A stretch of DNA of 64,000 nt from CBDFKF01 sp965248765 (GCA_965248765.1 CBDFKF010000004.1:930001-994000); one strand, 5' to 3'. Numbered from the stretch's first letter, positions 44,696 through 53,547 are shown. The notes: generated from the letters alone by a model not told the origin. Program-made: numbers and translations.

Positions 44696-45082
44696 TCAAT
44701 CGAGGACGGCGGCCTCAGCCTCGATCTCGACCTTCATCTCGGGCGCGACCAGCGCCGAGACTTCGACCAGCGTTGAGGCGGGGCGGTGCTCGCCGAAGTA
44801 GCGCTCGCGGGCGGGGTTGATGCGCGGGCGGTCGTTGATGTCGGTGAGGAAGAGGGTGACCTTCACAACGTGCTCGGGCCGGCCGCCGACCGCGCGAAGC
44901 GCCGCATCGAGATTGTGCATCGCAACGTCGAACTGATCAACGGCGTCCTCGGGGATCGAGCCGTCGGGATTCACGCCGACCGAACCGGACACCCATATCC
45001 GGTCTCCTGTCCGCACGACGTGGCAATAGTGGCTCACCGGTGCGCGCAGCTCCGGCAGCGTAACGCGTTGAATCGTCGCCAT
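44696..45082 (-). CDS. RidA family protein
   Basis: A 128-residue YjgF/YER057c/UK114-family protein; RidA hydrolyses reactive enamines and imines made by PLP enzymes. The chain shows VRTGDRIWVSGSVGVNPDG, the QFDVAMHNLDAALRAVGG helix, VKVTLFLTDIND and ERYFGEHRPASTLVEV. A glutamate replaces the usual final acid context but the Arg after RP- is kept in relatives. The start at 45082 (MATIQRV) follows GGGGGA. Its pairing with a dehydrogenase and nearby SelA-like PLP enzyme fits a role in clearing an imine intermediate. Confidence 0.87.
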   Translation of the reverse strand: MATIQRVTLPELRAPVSHYCHVVRTGDRIWVSGSVGVNPDGSIPEDAVDQFDVAMHNLDAALRAVGGRPEHVVKVTLFLTDINDRPRINPARERYFGEHRPASTLVEVSALVAPEMKVEIEAEAAVLD

Positions 45083-45202
45083 CAGCAATCCCCCGAACAC
45101 TGAAAGCACAGGTTACCACAGAGGCGCGCGCACCTCTTCTCTCGCGCCTACGTGCGAACGGCGCCGCATCGGTTCTGCGGGAGACCGAAATAGTGATCCC
45201 GA

Positions 45203-45218
45203 TGTAACTGCAGTCACG
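45203..45218. promoter_or_regulatory. Second palindrome related to the site at 37953
   Basis: TGTAACTGCAGTCACG, with GA before it, shares 14 of 17 positions with the corresponding GATGTGACCGGAGTCAC site. It lies about 125 bases upstream of the Sel1-like gene and 120 bases upstream of the RidA start in the opposite direction. Confidence 0.4.
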
Positions 45219-45342
45219 CTTTTCAACCCCATTTGAAGCTGCCGCGCGCCAACGGCGGCCCTAAATTTCTAATCGGAAAGGGGACGGCGCGGCTGATGCT
45301 TGCGCGCAGGTCCCGCGGGACGATCACACGAGGGGGTTCGTT

Positions 45343-45612
45343 ATGGTTCAGGTCGACGAAGCATTCGGGAGCAACCACCAGGATGCCGCCGAGCAGGGCG
45401 TGGCCGAGGCTCAGTACCGCCTAGGTCTGAGGTACTCGATCGGCCAGGGTGTCCAGCAGGATCTGGTCACTGCCCACAAATGGTTCAACCTCGCGGCGAT
45501 GCGCGGCATTGCAGAAGCGCGGCGCGTGCGCTGCGAGATCGCTCACGACATGAGCGAGCACGAAATTTCAGAGGCGCAGAAACTGGCGCGCGAGCGGTTG
45601 CGCCGGCACTAA
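45343..45612 (+). CDS. Sel1-like repeat protein
   Basis: An 89-residue protein with one clear Sel1-type repeat (AEQGVAEAQYRLGLRYSIGQ followed by AHKWFNLAAMRGIAEA) and an acidic C-terminal helix ending ARERLRRH. No signal peptide is seen. AGGGGG precedes the ATG. Such short Sel1 proteins probably mediate protein contacts; no partner is evident. Confidence 0.8.
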   Translation: MVQVDEAFGSNHQDAAEQGVAEAQYRLGLRYSIGQGVQQDLVTAHKWFNLAAMRGIAEARRVRCEIAHDMSEHEISEAQKLARERLRRH

Positions 45613-45646
45613 CCCGACGCCTGCCGTTTCCCCACTCGAATGAAAA

Positions 45647-45672
45647 GGCCCGGCCGTGGAAGCGGCCGGGCC
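45647..45672. terminator. Bidirectional rho-independent terminator
   Basis: 10-bp stem GGCCCGGCCG / CGGCCGGGCC with loop TGGAAG, followed by CTTTTT on the plus strand and TTTT on the minus strand. It serves the Sel1-like gene and the convergent binding-protein gene. Confidence 0.85.
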
Positions 45673-45697
45673 CTTTTTCACTGCGCGACCGTCGGCG

Positions 45698-47086
45698 TTA
45701 GTCGTAGTAGCCCGAGTCCGCCATGATCCGGCGACAGCGCTTGTCCATCGCCTTCAATGCATCCTCGATGTCCTTTTGGTCGTTGACGTAATCGGCGCCT
45801 TCTTCGCCGAACGCCACGACCAGCGGGATGGCCTCAGGCACCAGCATCAGGTACGGCGTTGCGACCTGAATCGCTTTCGCCAATCCTTTGAAGAAGTTCC
45901 GCTCCTCGCCGTACTTCTTCAAGAGCGAAACGCGCGACGGCTGACCGCCGGCCTCGATCATCGCCTGGCCAATACGCGGATCGGTCATATCACCGGAGTT
46001 GACCCATTTTATCCACTCCCAAGCCGCCTCGTGGTCCTTGCTCCACGGCGGAATGAATTGGCCAAGACCACCTGTCAGCGCCTTGTGAACGCCCTCGGGA
46101 TTGGTGCCGCGCGGCGGAACGTCCCAGTGAAAGTCTTCGGGGAACTGGCTAAAGTCCGGCTTGTTCAGGACCGCGGTACCCCAGGTATTGGGACCGAAAA
46201 GGGCACTGCCATTGGCGAAGGCGCGGTTTGTCTCATCCTCGGTGGCATTGGCGGTGACCGGATGGGCGTAAGCCTGCAAGCCCTTCATGGCCTTAAGAGC
46301 GTGATATCCGGCCTCGGTGTTGAAGGTCGGGTTCCAATAGCCCTTCTCCATCCTGTCAAACCAACCGCCGCCGTGAGAGGCCAGCGTGGCCCAGAAGTTG
46401 AAACCGAACCAGGCGCCCCGTTGTAACGAAGCACAGTAAGCGTAGACCCCGTTCTCGGGATCGTGCAACTCCTTGGCGGCCTCGATCCACTCATCGTAGG
46501 TCGTGGGGAACGCGATCCCATGTTTGTCAAACACATCCTTGCGATACGTGGCCAAGTTAGCGTTGCCGTCGGGTGTCAGGCCGTACAGCTCGCCGTCCTG
46601 TTCGGGCGGAACGCGATAGAGCTTGGTGATCTCCCGCGGCACGTCGTTCAAGTAATCCTCGATCCACGCGGGGTCCTGATCGGCGAAGGGTTGGAGCGGC
46701 GTCAGCGCCCCCTTCGCGTACATGCTCGGCCACTGGCCGTAGTCGGTGTAGATCACGTTGAAGGTGTCGATCTTCGACTCCATCATCACGTTGATCTTGG
46801 GGAACGTATCGCCGATCGGCTCCCCGACGAAGTCGACATTGATGTTCGGGAATTTTTCCTTGAACAGCGGATAAGCCGCGCGCATCGAGCCTTCCCAACG
46901 CAGGCCCGACGATAGGTAAACGTTCACCGAGCCCGAAACGTCCGCGCGCACCTCTCTCGGCTTCCAGGTCGCCGCTAGCGCTGCGGCCGAGGCTGCGGCC
47001 GTCTGCATCATCCGGCGCCGGGTGATCCGATCCTGCCGGGTTTCCTCTAACGTCCGGTTGAGAATGTCGTCCGATTTGTCGGTCAT
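45698..47086 (-). CDS. Tat-exported ABC solute-binding protein (orphan, copy 1)
   Basis: A 462-residue family 1 extracellular solute-binding protein. A Tat signal (RITRRRMMQTAAASAAALAA) precedes the mature start near VRADVSGSVNV. The mature part has sugar-binding-protein landmarks (FPNINVDFVGEP, DTFNVIYTDYGQWPSMY, WIKWVNSGDM). The start at 47086 is set by GGAGGGGAG. No permease or ATPase gene adjoins. It is a paralogue of the next gene downstream in coordinates: both share DTFNVIYTD, GQWP, the ANGSALFGP/ANGSALYGP block and the C-terminal SGYYD. Confidence 0.87.
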   Translation of the reverse strand: MTDKSDDILNRTLEETRQDRITRRRMMQTAAASAAALAATWKPREVRADVSGSVNVYLSSGLRWEGSMRAAYPLFKEKFPNINVDFVGEPIGDTFPKINVMMESKIDTFNVIYTDYGQWPSMYAKGALTPLQPFADQDPAWIEDYLNDVPREITKLYRVPPEQDGELYGLTPDGNANLATYRKDVFDKHGIAFPTTYDEWIEAAKELHDPENGVYAYCASLQRGAWFGFNFWATLASHGGGWFDRMEKGYWNPTFNTEAGYHALKAMKGLQAYAHPVTANATEDETNRAFANGSALFGPNTWGTAVLNKPDFSQFPEDFHWDVPPRGTNPEGVHKALTGGLGQFIPPWSKDHEAAWEWIKWVNSGDMTDPRIGQAMIEAGGQPSRVSLLKKYGEERNFFKGLAKAIQVATPYLMLVPEAIPLVVAFGEEGADYVNDQKDIEDALKAMDKRCRRIMADSGYYD

Positions 47087-47224
47087 AATCTCCCCTCCTA
47101 GGTCTTTTTTTCGGTTCACGGTAGCAACGCCAGAAAAGGCTAGGCTTGGCGACAGGTGGCGGTCAAGTCGTGCCCTGCCGAACGAGAGCCACAACCGGGT
47201 TCTTAAATGCTGCGGACAAAGAAA

Positions 47225-47249
47225 AGCCCCGGCCGTTGCGGCCGGGGCT
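47225..47249 (-). terminator. Rho-independent terminator of the second binding-protein gene
   Basis: 11-bp stem AGCCCCGGCCG / CGGCCGGGGCT with loop TTG. On the minus strand it is followed by TTTCTTTG. It lies about 25 bases beyond the stop of the gene at 47272. Confidence 0.83.
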
Positions 47250-47271
47250 GGTCGAGTTGAGATGTCGCGTC

Positions 47272-48633
47272 TTAGTCGTAGTAGCCGGAGTCCTCCATCA
47301 CCCGACGGACGCGCTTGTCCATGGCCTTGAGGCCTTCTTCGATGTCCTTTTCGCCATTGAGGACATCTGCAGCCTCTTCGCCAATCCCCTGAACCAGGGA
47401 GTTGGCCTCGGGAATCGACGGCACGTAGGGGACTGCGACCGGTACCGACTGTTTGAGCCCGGTGAAGAAGTTCCGTATCGGTTCGTACTTGTCCAGGAGC
47501 GAGATCCGCGAGGGCTGACCCCCTGCCTCGACTAACAGACGACCGATCTCTGGATCTGTCTTATCGCCCGAGTTCAGGAACTTAACCCACTCCCACGCCG
47601 CATCGTGATCGGAGGCCCAGGAACAAAGGAACTGGCCGAGCCCACCCATCAACGGTCGATGTACACCCTCCGGCGTGTCGCCCCGCGGTGCAAGGGCCGT
47701 GTGCCATTCGTCGGGGAAGTTGCTGAAGTCGGGGTTGTTGAGGTTGGCCGTACCCCAGGTCAGCGGGCCATAGAGCGCGCTGCCGTTGGCGAAGGCGGTA
47801 TTGACCTCGTCCTCGCCAGCGTTGCGGGTCACCGGATGGGCATACTTGTCCAACTCCAGCAACACGCGAAGAGCGTTGTAGCCGGCATCGCTGGCGAAGT
47901 CCGGATTGAAGAAGCCGGGCTCCAACTTGTCGAACCACTGACTGCCGAAGGAGAGGAGCGCGGCATAGAACTCAAAGCCGGCCCAGATCCCCCGCCCCAT
48001 AGCCGCACAATAGCCGTACTGATCCGGCGGATTGTGGACCTCATTGGCGGCCTCGATCGCCTCAGGCCAAGTTTCGGGCACTTTGATGCCCTTCGCATCG
48101 AACACGTCCTTGCGATAAAACTGCATCATCGCATTGCCATCGGGGCAGAAACCGTACAGCTCGCCATCGACCGTGGCCGGAATCCGGTAGAGCCGCCAAA
48201 TGGCCGACGGTACGTCGGTGAAGTAGTCCTCCGCCCACTCGGGATCGCTGTCGGCGTAAGATTGCAGCGGTACCATCGATCCGGTCGAGTAGTGCTGCGG
48301 CCATTGGCCGAAGTCGGTGTATATGACGTTGAAGGTGTCGACCTTCGAGTTCATCATCACCGGGATCTTGGTGTAGATCTCGCCGATTGGATCAGCCGTG
48401 AAATTGATAGTGGTGTTCGGGAACTTCTTCTGAAACAGCGGCGCAATCGTCCGCATTGAGCCGTCCCAGCGTTTGCCCGAACCGGCGTAGACGTTGACCG
48501 CGCCCGAGACGTCTGCGCGAACCTCGCCGGGGTCCCACGCAAGCGCGAGCGCCGCCGCCGAGGCCGCGGTCGCCTTCAATACGCGACGACGACTGAGCTC
48601 GAGCATCCGACCACGAAGAGGCACCTCCTGCAT
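47272..48633 (-). CDS. Tat-exported ABC solute-binding protein (orphan, copy 2), 5' end uncertain
   Basis: A 453-residue paralogue of the protein at 45698-47086, with a Tat signal (LSRRRVLKATAASAAALALA) and matching mature landmarks. Its start is problematic. The best ribosome-binding site (GGGAGGAA) precedes an ATG at 48665 that reads MTDKVHDIK, resembling MTDKSDDIL of the paralogue, but in a different frame that stops early; the Tat signal is in the frame of ATG 48633 or 48606, which lack good sites. A missing base near 48635 would join the two into a normal N terminus. As read, expression may be poor. No transporter genes adjoin. Confidence 0.8.
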   Translation of the reverse strand: MQEVPLRGRMLELSRRRVLKATAASAAALALAWDPGEVRADVSGAVNVYAGSGKRWDGSMRTIAPLFQKKFPNTTINFTADPIGEIYTKIPVMMNSKVDTFNVIYTDFGQWPQHYSTGSMVPLQSYADSDPEWAEDYFTDVPSAIWRLYRIPATVDGELYGFCPDGNAMMQFYRKDVFDAKGIKVPETWPEAIEAANEVHNPPDQYGYCAAMGRGIWAGFEFYAALLSFGSQWFDKLEPGFFNPDFASDAGYNALRVLLELDKYAHPVTRNAGEDEVNTAFANGSALYGPLTWGTANLNNPDFSNFPDEWHTALAPRGDTPEGVHRPLMGGLGQFLCSWASDHDAAWEWVKFLNSGDKTDPEIGRLLVEAGGQPSRISLLDKYEPIRNFFTGLKQSVPVAVPYVPSIPEANSLVQGIGEEAADVLNGEKDIEEGLKAMDKRVRRVMEDSGYYD

Positions 48634-48747
48634 GGTCTTTTGATGTCGTGAACTTTGTCGGTCATTTCCTCCCTCCCATACTTGGCGTGACGATCAGCAG
48701 AGGCTAGGGCTGAACGGAGTGTTCGGTCAAGGACGCGCGTGCGACAA

Positions 48748-49359
48748 TCAACCCGAGCGCCGCATCTCACCCGCCCACCGGCGGGCGAACGCGGCGGGCA
48801 GCCCAAGCTGATCGAGGATACGGCCGACAATGTGATCGACGACGTCCTCGACAGTCTGCGGGTGGTTGTAAAACGCCGGCATCGGTGGCAGCACGCAAAC
48901 ACCCAGCCGCGCGAGCTTCAGCATGTTCTCAAGCTGGATCGCGTTCAGCGGCGTCTCGCGCGGCACAACGATCAGTGGCCTCCGCTCTTTGAGCGTCACG
49001 TCGGCCACGCGATGGATAAGGTTATCGCCGTACCCCTGCGCAACCGCTGCCAGCGTCCGCATCGAGCACGGGGCGATTACCATGGCGTCGACGGGGAACG
49101 AGCCGGACGAGATGGACGACGACATGTCGCCGGGGGGATGGACTCGAGTGGCGAGGGCGCGAAGGGTATCGAGCGAGAGTGTTGTCTCGTGCTCGAGCGT
49201 TTGCTGTCCCCATTTACTCACGATGAGGTGGGTCTCCGCATCGGCCTCCGCGAGTACCTGCATCAATCGCACGCCGATAACCACGCCAGTCGCCCCCGTG
49301 AGCGCAACAACGATGCGCTTAACGGTTTCGGTCGGCGCCGCGGACGATTGGTTCGCCAT
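48748..49359 (-). CDS. ubiX: UbiX family flavin prenyltransferase
   Basis: Makes prenylated FMN, the cofactor of UbiD-type decarboxylases. The 203-residue protein shows the FMN-binding start IVVALTGATGVVIGVRLMQVL, the conserved APCSMRTLAAVAQGYGDNL block, and RPLIVVPRETPLNAIQLENM with the catalytic set of UbiX. The start at 49359 gives the usual N terminus; a frame to 49449 is longer than the family. No UbiD gene is nearby. It follows the AcoX-like gene on the minus strand. Confidence 0.92.
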   Translation of the reverse strand: MANQSSAAPTETVKRIVVALTGATGVVIGVRLMQVLAEADAETHLIVSKWGQQTLEHETTLSLDTLRALATRVHPPGDMSSSISSGSFPVDAMVIAPCSMRTLAAVAQGYGDNLIHRVADVTLKERRPLIVVPRETPLNAIQLENMLKLARLGVCVLPPMPAFYNHPQTVEDVVDHIVGRILDQLGLPAAFARRWAGEMRRSG

Positions 49360-49430
49360 CGCGCGATCCTGCCGCCCACGCCGGATGTCGGTCAAGCGCA
49401 GCACTGCCGAGGGCGGTCTCGCGTATGCCG

Positions 49431-50609
49431 TCAGGCGGTGATGCTGCAAACGGTCTCGGAGCGGTAGCCGGTTACGACGCGACAGTAGCCCGAGAGCATC
49501 TCATCGACCTCGGGATCGCCCGTATCGACATGAAGCTCTCCGCTAAGGGCGGTAAGCTTCTCCGGCGCGCCGACGATGATTATGTTGCCCTTGCCGATCT
49601 GCCGGATGACGGCGGCACTGATCTGCTGGTTGCCGCGCCCGAAGAAGTGTCCTTGGCCCCCGATCGGCGTCACGACAATTCGGGCCCTTTCGCTCACCGC
49701 GACCGCCGACAGGATTTCAGCCTCGATGACGTCCGCACCAACGAGCGCACCGTTCTTCACGAGATCGACACCAAGCAGGGTCTTCGTCAGTTTGAGGCGC
49801 CGCGCGATCTCCCGCGTCGTCGTACCGGGCCCGAGGACATAGAGGCAGCCCGGTTGCATGTGATCGACGACGTCCGCCGCAATCGCGGCGAGCACCACGT
49901 CGTGGGTGGCGGCTTGCCCCATTTTTGCTCCCTGCAGGAGATGCTGGGCGAAGGGCACGTTGAGGTAGCCATAAAGCCGGGCCGAGACGGCGCCACGACG
50001 AAACGCCTCCTCATCAATGTCCATGACCTCGACCTCTCGCAGCGGGAGACGCGCATCGAAAAAATTGATCACCAGGTCGGCAGCGGTGCGCGGGTTGGTG
50101 GCATAGACCGCCGAGTGCATCTTGACACCGGCCGGGATCCCGACGACCGGCACGCTCCCGTCGATCGCGTTGTAAACATTCCGGGCCGTACCATCGCCGC
50201 CAGCGAACAGGAGCAACGCAATACCGGCCTCGACCAATCCCAAGGCAATGGCCTCGGTATCCTCAGGACTGCTCGCCCCGGACCGGATCGCGCCGACCAC
50301 TTCCGGCACAAAACCCGCGGCGCGTGCCTCGTCGGCACCCATTTCGTTCGGTGCCGCTACGACCGCAAGTTCCTTTCCGAGCACGGCATGAACGCCGCGC
50401 AGCGCTGTGATGGCACGGCCCGGCGACTGGGGCTGTGCCCCTAGGACACGGGCGCGCGCCACTATCTCGGTGCTGTCGGTGCCTTTGAGGCCGACGGCGC
50501 CACCCATGCCGGCGATCGGGTTGACGAGCAGGCCAAGGCGGGGCCGCTCAAGTGGCTTGCGGCTGCGCCGGGCGGTGGGCAGCGCTCGGGAACGCGTCCC
50601 ACCGCCCAT
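49431..50609 (-). CDS. ATP-NAD kinase-like protein (AcoX family)
   Basis: A 392-residue protein with the NAD-kinase/diacylglycerol-kinase nucleotide fold: GLLVNPIAGMGGAVG near the start and the GGDGTARNV loop. Family members found beside acetoin or catabolic genes are called AcoX; the substrate of most is unknown. The C-terminal half (LGPGTTTREIARRL, VTPIGGQGHFFGRGNQQIS) is typical of the group. It begins five bases after gcvPB ends, so it is probably in the glycine decarboxylase transcript. Confidence 0.85.
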   Translation of the reverse strand: MGGGTRSRALPTARRSRKPLERPRLGLLVNPIAGMGGAVGLKGTDSTEIVARARVLGAQPQSPGRAITALRGVHAVLGKELAVVAAPNEMGADEARAAGFVPEVVGAIRSGASSPEDTEAIALGLVEAGIALLLFAGGDGTARNVYNAIDGSVPVVGIPAGVKMHSAVYATNPRTAADLVINFFDARLPLREVEVMDIDEEAFRRGAVSARLYGYLNVPFAQHLLQGAKMGQAATHDVVLAAIAADVVDHMQPGCLYVLGPGTTTREIARRLKLTKTLLGVDLVKNGALVGADVIEAEILSAVAVSERARIVVTPIGGQGHFFGRGNQQISAAVIRQIGKGNIIIVGAPEKLTALSGELHVDTGDPEVDEMLSGYCRVVTGYRSETVCSITA

Positions 50610-50614
50610 ACCGC

Positions 50615-52159
50615 TCAGCCGTGCTTTCGCTGGAAGGCGCGGTAAGTGAAGGCCCAGGTCCCGGGCTGGTCGATCCCTCTCTCGTCCACTTTGGTTACCG
50701 AAGACCGGTGTGGCGCCGTCTTCACAATCTCCGGATCGCGATACGCCTCGTCGATCACGCGCCGCAGGATCTCCACGTATTCGTCCAGCTCATCAACGGA
50801 ATAGGACTCGCCCGGCTCGATAGTGAACGGCTCCGCCACCAGCATCGGGTGATGGCTCAACATGAAGTGCTGGACGCCGTAGTCGATCATCCGCCACATC
50901 ACGTCGTGGGCACCAACACCGGTGTCCTGGTGCACCTTCTCCATGCTGTATCTGATCTGCTCCATGCGATGGTAGTTGTTCTCCGGCCAGGGGATGGTGA
51001 CGCCCTTGAGTTTGCGGATCTTCTCGAGGAGATAGTTGCTGTTCAGCACTGCGGTCTCGGCGACCGCTTTCAAACCTTCCGGCCCCAGGCTCATGACCCA
51101 GGCGTAGGCCTTGATGATGGTCTGCACGTTGCCGAGGAAGATCCGGATACGTTCGATCGCCTCGCGTCGCTCGCCCGTGATCCGATAGCGCTTGCCGTCG
51201 AAGGTGACCACCGGTCCGGGCAGGAACGGTACGAGTGCCTTCTTGACGCCGACCGGCGCGCACCCTTGTCCGATGGCCCCATGCGGCGCGGAGAACGTCT
51301 TGTGGAGGTTGAACTGGCAAAGATCGAAGCCGGTATCGCCCGCACGGACGATGCCGAGCATGCCGTTGCCGTTGGCCTGATCGTAGGCGCACAACCCCCC
51401 CGCCTCGTGCACGAGTGCAACAATTTCTTCGATATGCGGGTTGTAGATCCCAGTGTCCTCTGGGTTGGTCATCATCAGGCCGGCCGTGCGTTCCGAGAGC
51501 GCCGCCTTGACGGCCCCGACCTCAGGGAATCCACGTCGGCCTGGCATCAGGGTAATGACCCGGTAGCCAGCAACGGCCGGCGCCGCAGCATCGGCAGGAT
51601 GCGAGGAGGCGGTCGTCAGCATCTCTGTCCGCCGATCTCCCTCGCCGCGGGCCTTGTGGTATTTCCGAATGAGACAGGCATTCGTGTAGATGCCCTGGGC
51701 ACCACTTCCCGCCTCGAAGGTGAACGCGTCCATCCCGGCGATCTCACACATCATCCGCTCAAAGCGGTACATGACCTCGAGGATGCCTTGTATTGAGTCG
51801 TCGTCCTGCAAGGGGTGCAGATCCCAGACCCAAGGCTGACGGACAACCTGCTCGTGCACTTTGGGGCTGTATTTGATCGTGCAGGTGCCCATCATGTCCG
51901 AGGTGACATCGGCGCCCATGCACATCTGGGAGAGTCGGATGTAGTGGCGCAGCACCTGCGGCTGGGACACCTCGGGTAACGCCGGCGCACGTTTGCGCCG
52001 GACGCTGGCCGGCAGCTTGCCGGCGACGTCGCCGGTCGCCTTAGCGATGGCAGGATCGACCGCGGGCGGAATGACGCCGCGTTCGCCCGGGCTGCTCATC
52101 CCCATGATCAACGGCTCGTTCCAGCGAGCCGCATGGAAGAGTTCGACCGCGCGGGTCAT
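50615..52159 (-). CDS. gcvPB: Glycine decarboxylase P protein, subunit 2
   Basis: C-terminal-type subunit of the two-chain glycine dehydrogenase (decarboxylating), which releases CO2 from glycine and passes the aminomethyl group to H protein. The 514-residue chain carries PLP Lys287 in FNLHKTFSAPHG; the NGNGMLGIVRAGDTGFD and TNPEDTGIYNPHI segments are conserved. Its start overlaps the gcvPA stop by four bases. gcvT and gcvH are not in the window. Confidence 0.94.
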   Translation of the reverse strand: MTRAVELFHAARWNEPLIMGMSSPGERGVIPPAVDPAIAKATGDVAGKLPASVRRKRAPALPEVSQPQVLRHYIRLSQMCMGADVTSDMMGTCTIKYSPKVHEQVVRQPWVWDLHPLQDDDSIQGILEVMYRFERMMCEIAGMDAFTFEAGSGAQGIYTNACLIRKYHKARGEGDRRTEMLTTASSHPADAAAPAVAGYRVITLMPGRRGFPEVGAVKAALSERTAGLMMTNPEDTGIYNPHIEEIVALVHEAGGLCAYDQANGNGMLGIVRAGDTGFDLCQFNLHKTFSAPHGAIGQGCAPVGVKKALVPFLPGPVVTFDGKRYRITGERREAIERIRIFLGNVQTIIKAYAWVMSLGPEGLKAVAETAVLNSNYLLEKIRKLKGVTIPWPENNYHRMEQIRYSMEKVHQDTGVGAHDVMWRMIDYGVQHFMLSHHPMLVAEPFTIEPGESYSVDELDEYVEILRRVIDEAYRDPEIVKTAPHRSSVTKVDERGIDQPGTWAFTYRAFQRKHG

Positions 52160-53547
52160 ACCACCGCCTCCTTCAGCGCCGCGGCCAGCGCGTCTATGTC
52201 GTCCTTGCTGTGGACCTCCGTCACGCAGTAGAGCGCCGTTTGGCCAAGCGCCGGGAATTCGCGGCTCAAGTCCTTGCCACCAAGGATGCCGCGGCGCTTC
52301 AGGGCCCGGTTGATCGCCGAGACCGTCTTGCCCGCGCGATCGAAGTTGACGGTGAATTCCTTAAAGAACGGCGCGGCATGGACCGGTGCCTTTACACCCT
52401 TGATGCGGTTGATGCGACCGGCGGCATACGTTGCCCGTTGCATGATCCCTCCGCCGACCTCGGCCAAGCCCTTGGGTCCGATGAGCGAGAGGTAGACCGC
52501 CGCGGTGATCCCCCACAGCCATTGGGTGGTGCCGTAGTAGTCGGTCGAATCGTGGCGTTTGTCGTAAGACGTGCGCTCCATGGTGGAAACGCCGAATCCG
52601 AACTGACCCTGGTCGGTCGCGGGCGAAATGCTGATCAGGAACGACGGATGCTCCATAACGATGCTCTCCTCATCGCGACTCGCGATGAAGCCCGCGACCC
52701 CGCCGCCGCAATACATGTGAACGCCCAGTGGCTGTAGCTCGCCGACGACGAGATCGGCACCGTACGCGCCGGGCGCCTCGAGCACGCCGAGAGAGATCGG
52801 ATCCACGCCGACGATGGTCATAGCACCGGCGGCGCTGGCGATCTTCGCGATCTTCGGCGCCTGCGTCTCGATGATCCCGAGATAGCCGGGCTGTTCAAAG
52901 TAGATTGCCCCCGTACGATTCGAGACTTTGGCCTGGAGATCAGCGAGGTCGACAAGACCTGTTTTCGGGTCGCAACCGAATGTAACCATCGTGGCGACCG
53001 GCTTCGTAAAGCCGCGCATTTGCTCGATGCGGTCGGGACTTGCAGTCGCCGGGACGATGATCTCGTCGCGCCCCGTCACTCGGCACGCCATCAAGACGGC
53101 GCTGTCGGCGGCGGCCCCCCAGTCATAGGTCGGCGTCCCAACAACATCCAGGCCGACCAACTCGCCGATCATGCTTTGGTACTCGAACAAGGCCTGATAC
53201 TTGCCGTGGTCCGAATATGACCACCCGCCATACGACGTCAGCAGCTCGCCCCGGCCGTTGATCTCGTCGCACACCGCCGGGACGAAGTGTTGCCAGCAGC
53301 CGGCACCCCGGAAGTTGAGGAAATCGCGGCAGCTTTGGTTCTGCGAGAGGATGTCCTCGAGGTGGCGGCGCAGCTCGTACTCGGATTCGATCGGCTTTGG
53401 CAGCTTGAGCGGCCGCTTTAGCTTGATGTCCGCCGGAATCGAATCGTAGAGCGCCGCCACGTTCCGAACACCAACCTCATTCATCAGCCGCTTGCGCGGC
53501 CCAGGGGCGGCGTTCGGTATGTAAGGATGTACCAATCCGTCGCTCAT
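52156..53547 (-). CDS. gcvPA: Glycine decarboxylase P protein, subunit 1
   Basis: N-terminal-type subunit of the split P protein (463 residues), starting VHPYIPNAAPGPRKRLMNEVG and containing LTSYGGWSYSDHGKYQALFE and FLNFRGAGCWQHFVPA. It lacks the PLP lysine, as expected, and needs GcvPB. The four-base overlap with gcvPB indicates coupled translation. The split form is common in Firmicutes and archaea and also occurs in several alphaproteobacteria. Confidence 0.94.
   Translation of the reverse strand: MSDGLVHPYIPNAAPGPRKRLMNEVGVRNVAALYDSIPADIKLKRPLKLPKPIESEYELRRHLEDILSQNQSCRDFLNFRGAGCWQHFVPAVCDEINGRGELLTSYGGWSYSDHGKYQALFEYQSMIGELVGLDVVGTPTYDWGAAADSAVLMACRVTGRDEIIVPATASPDRIEQMRGFTKPVATMVTFGCDPKTGLVDLADLQAKVSNRTGAIYFEQPGYLGIIETQAPKIAKIASAAGAMTIVGVDPISLGVLEAPGAYGADLVVGELQPLGVHMYCGGGVAGFIASRDEESIVMEHPSFLISISPATDQGQFGFGVSTMERTSYDKRHDSTDYYGTTQWLWGITAAVYLSLIGPKGLAEVGGGIMQRATYAAGRINRIKGVKAPVHAAPFFKEFTVNFDRAGKTVSAINRALKRRGILGGKDLSREFPALGQTALYCVTEVHSKDDIDALAAALKEAVV

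Noticed and set aside
50552..51796. 414-codon plus-strand frame opposite gcvPB
   Set aside because: Shadow of the glycine decarboxylase subunit; no motifs.
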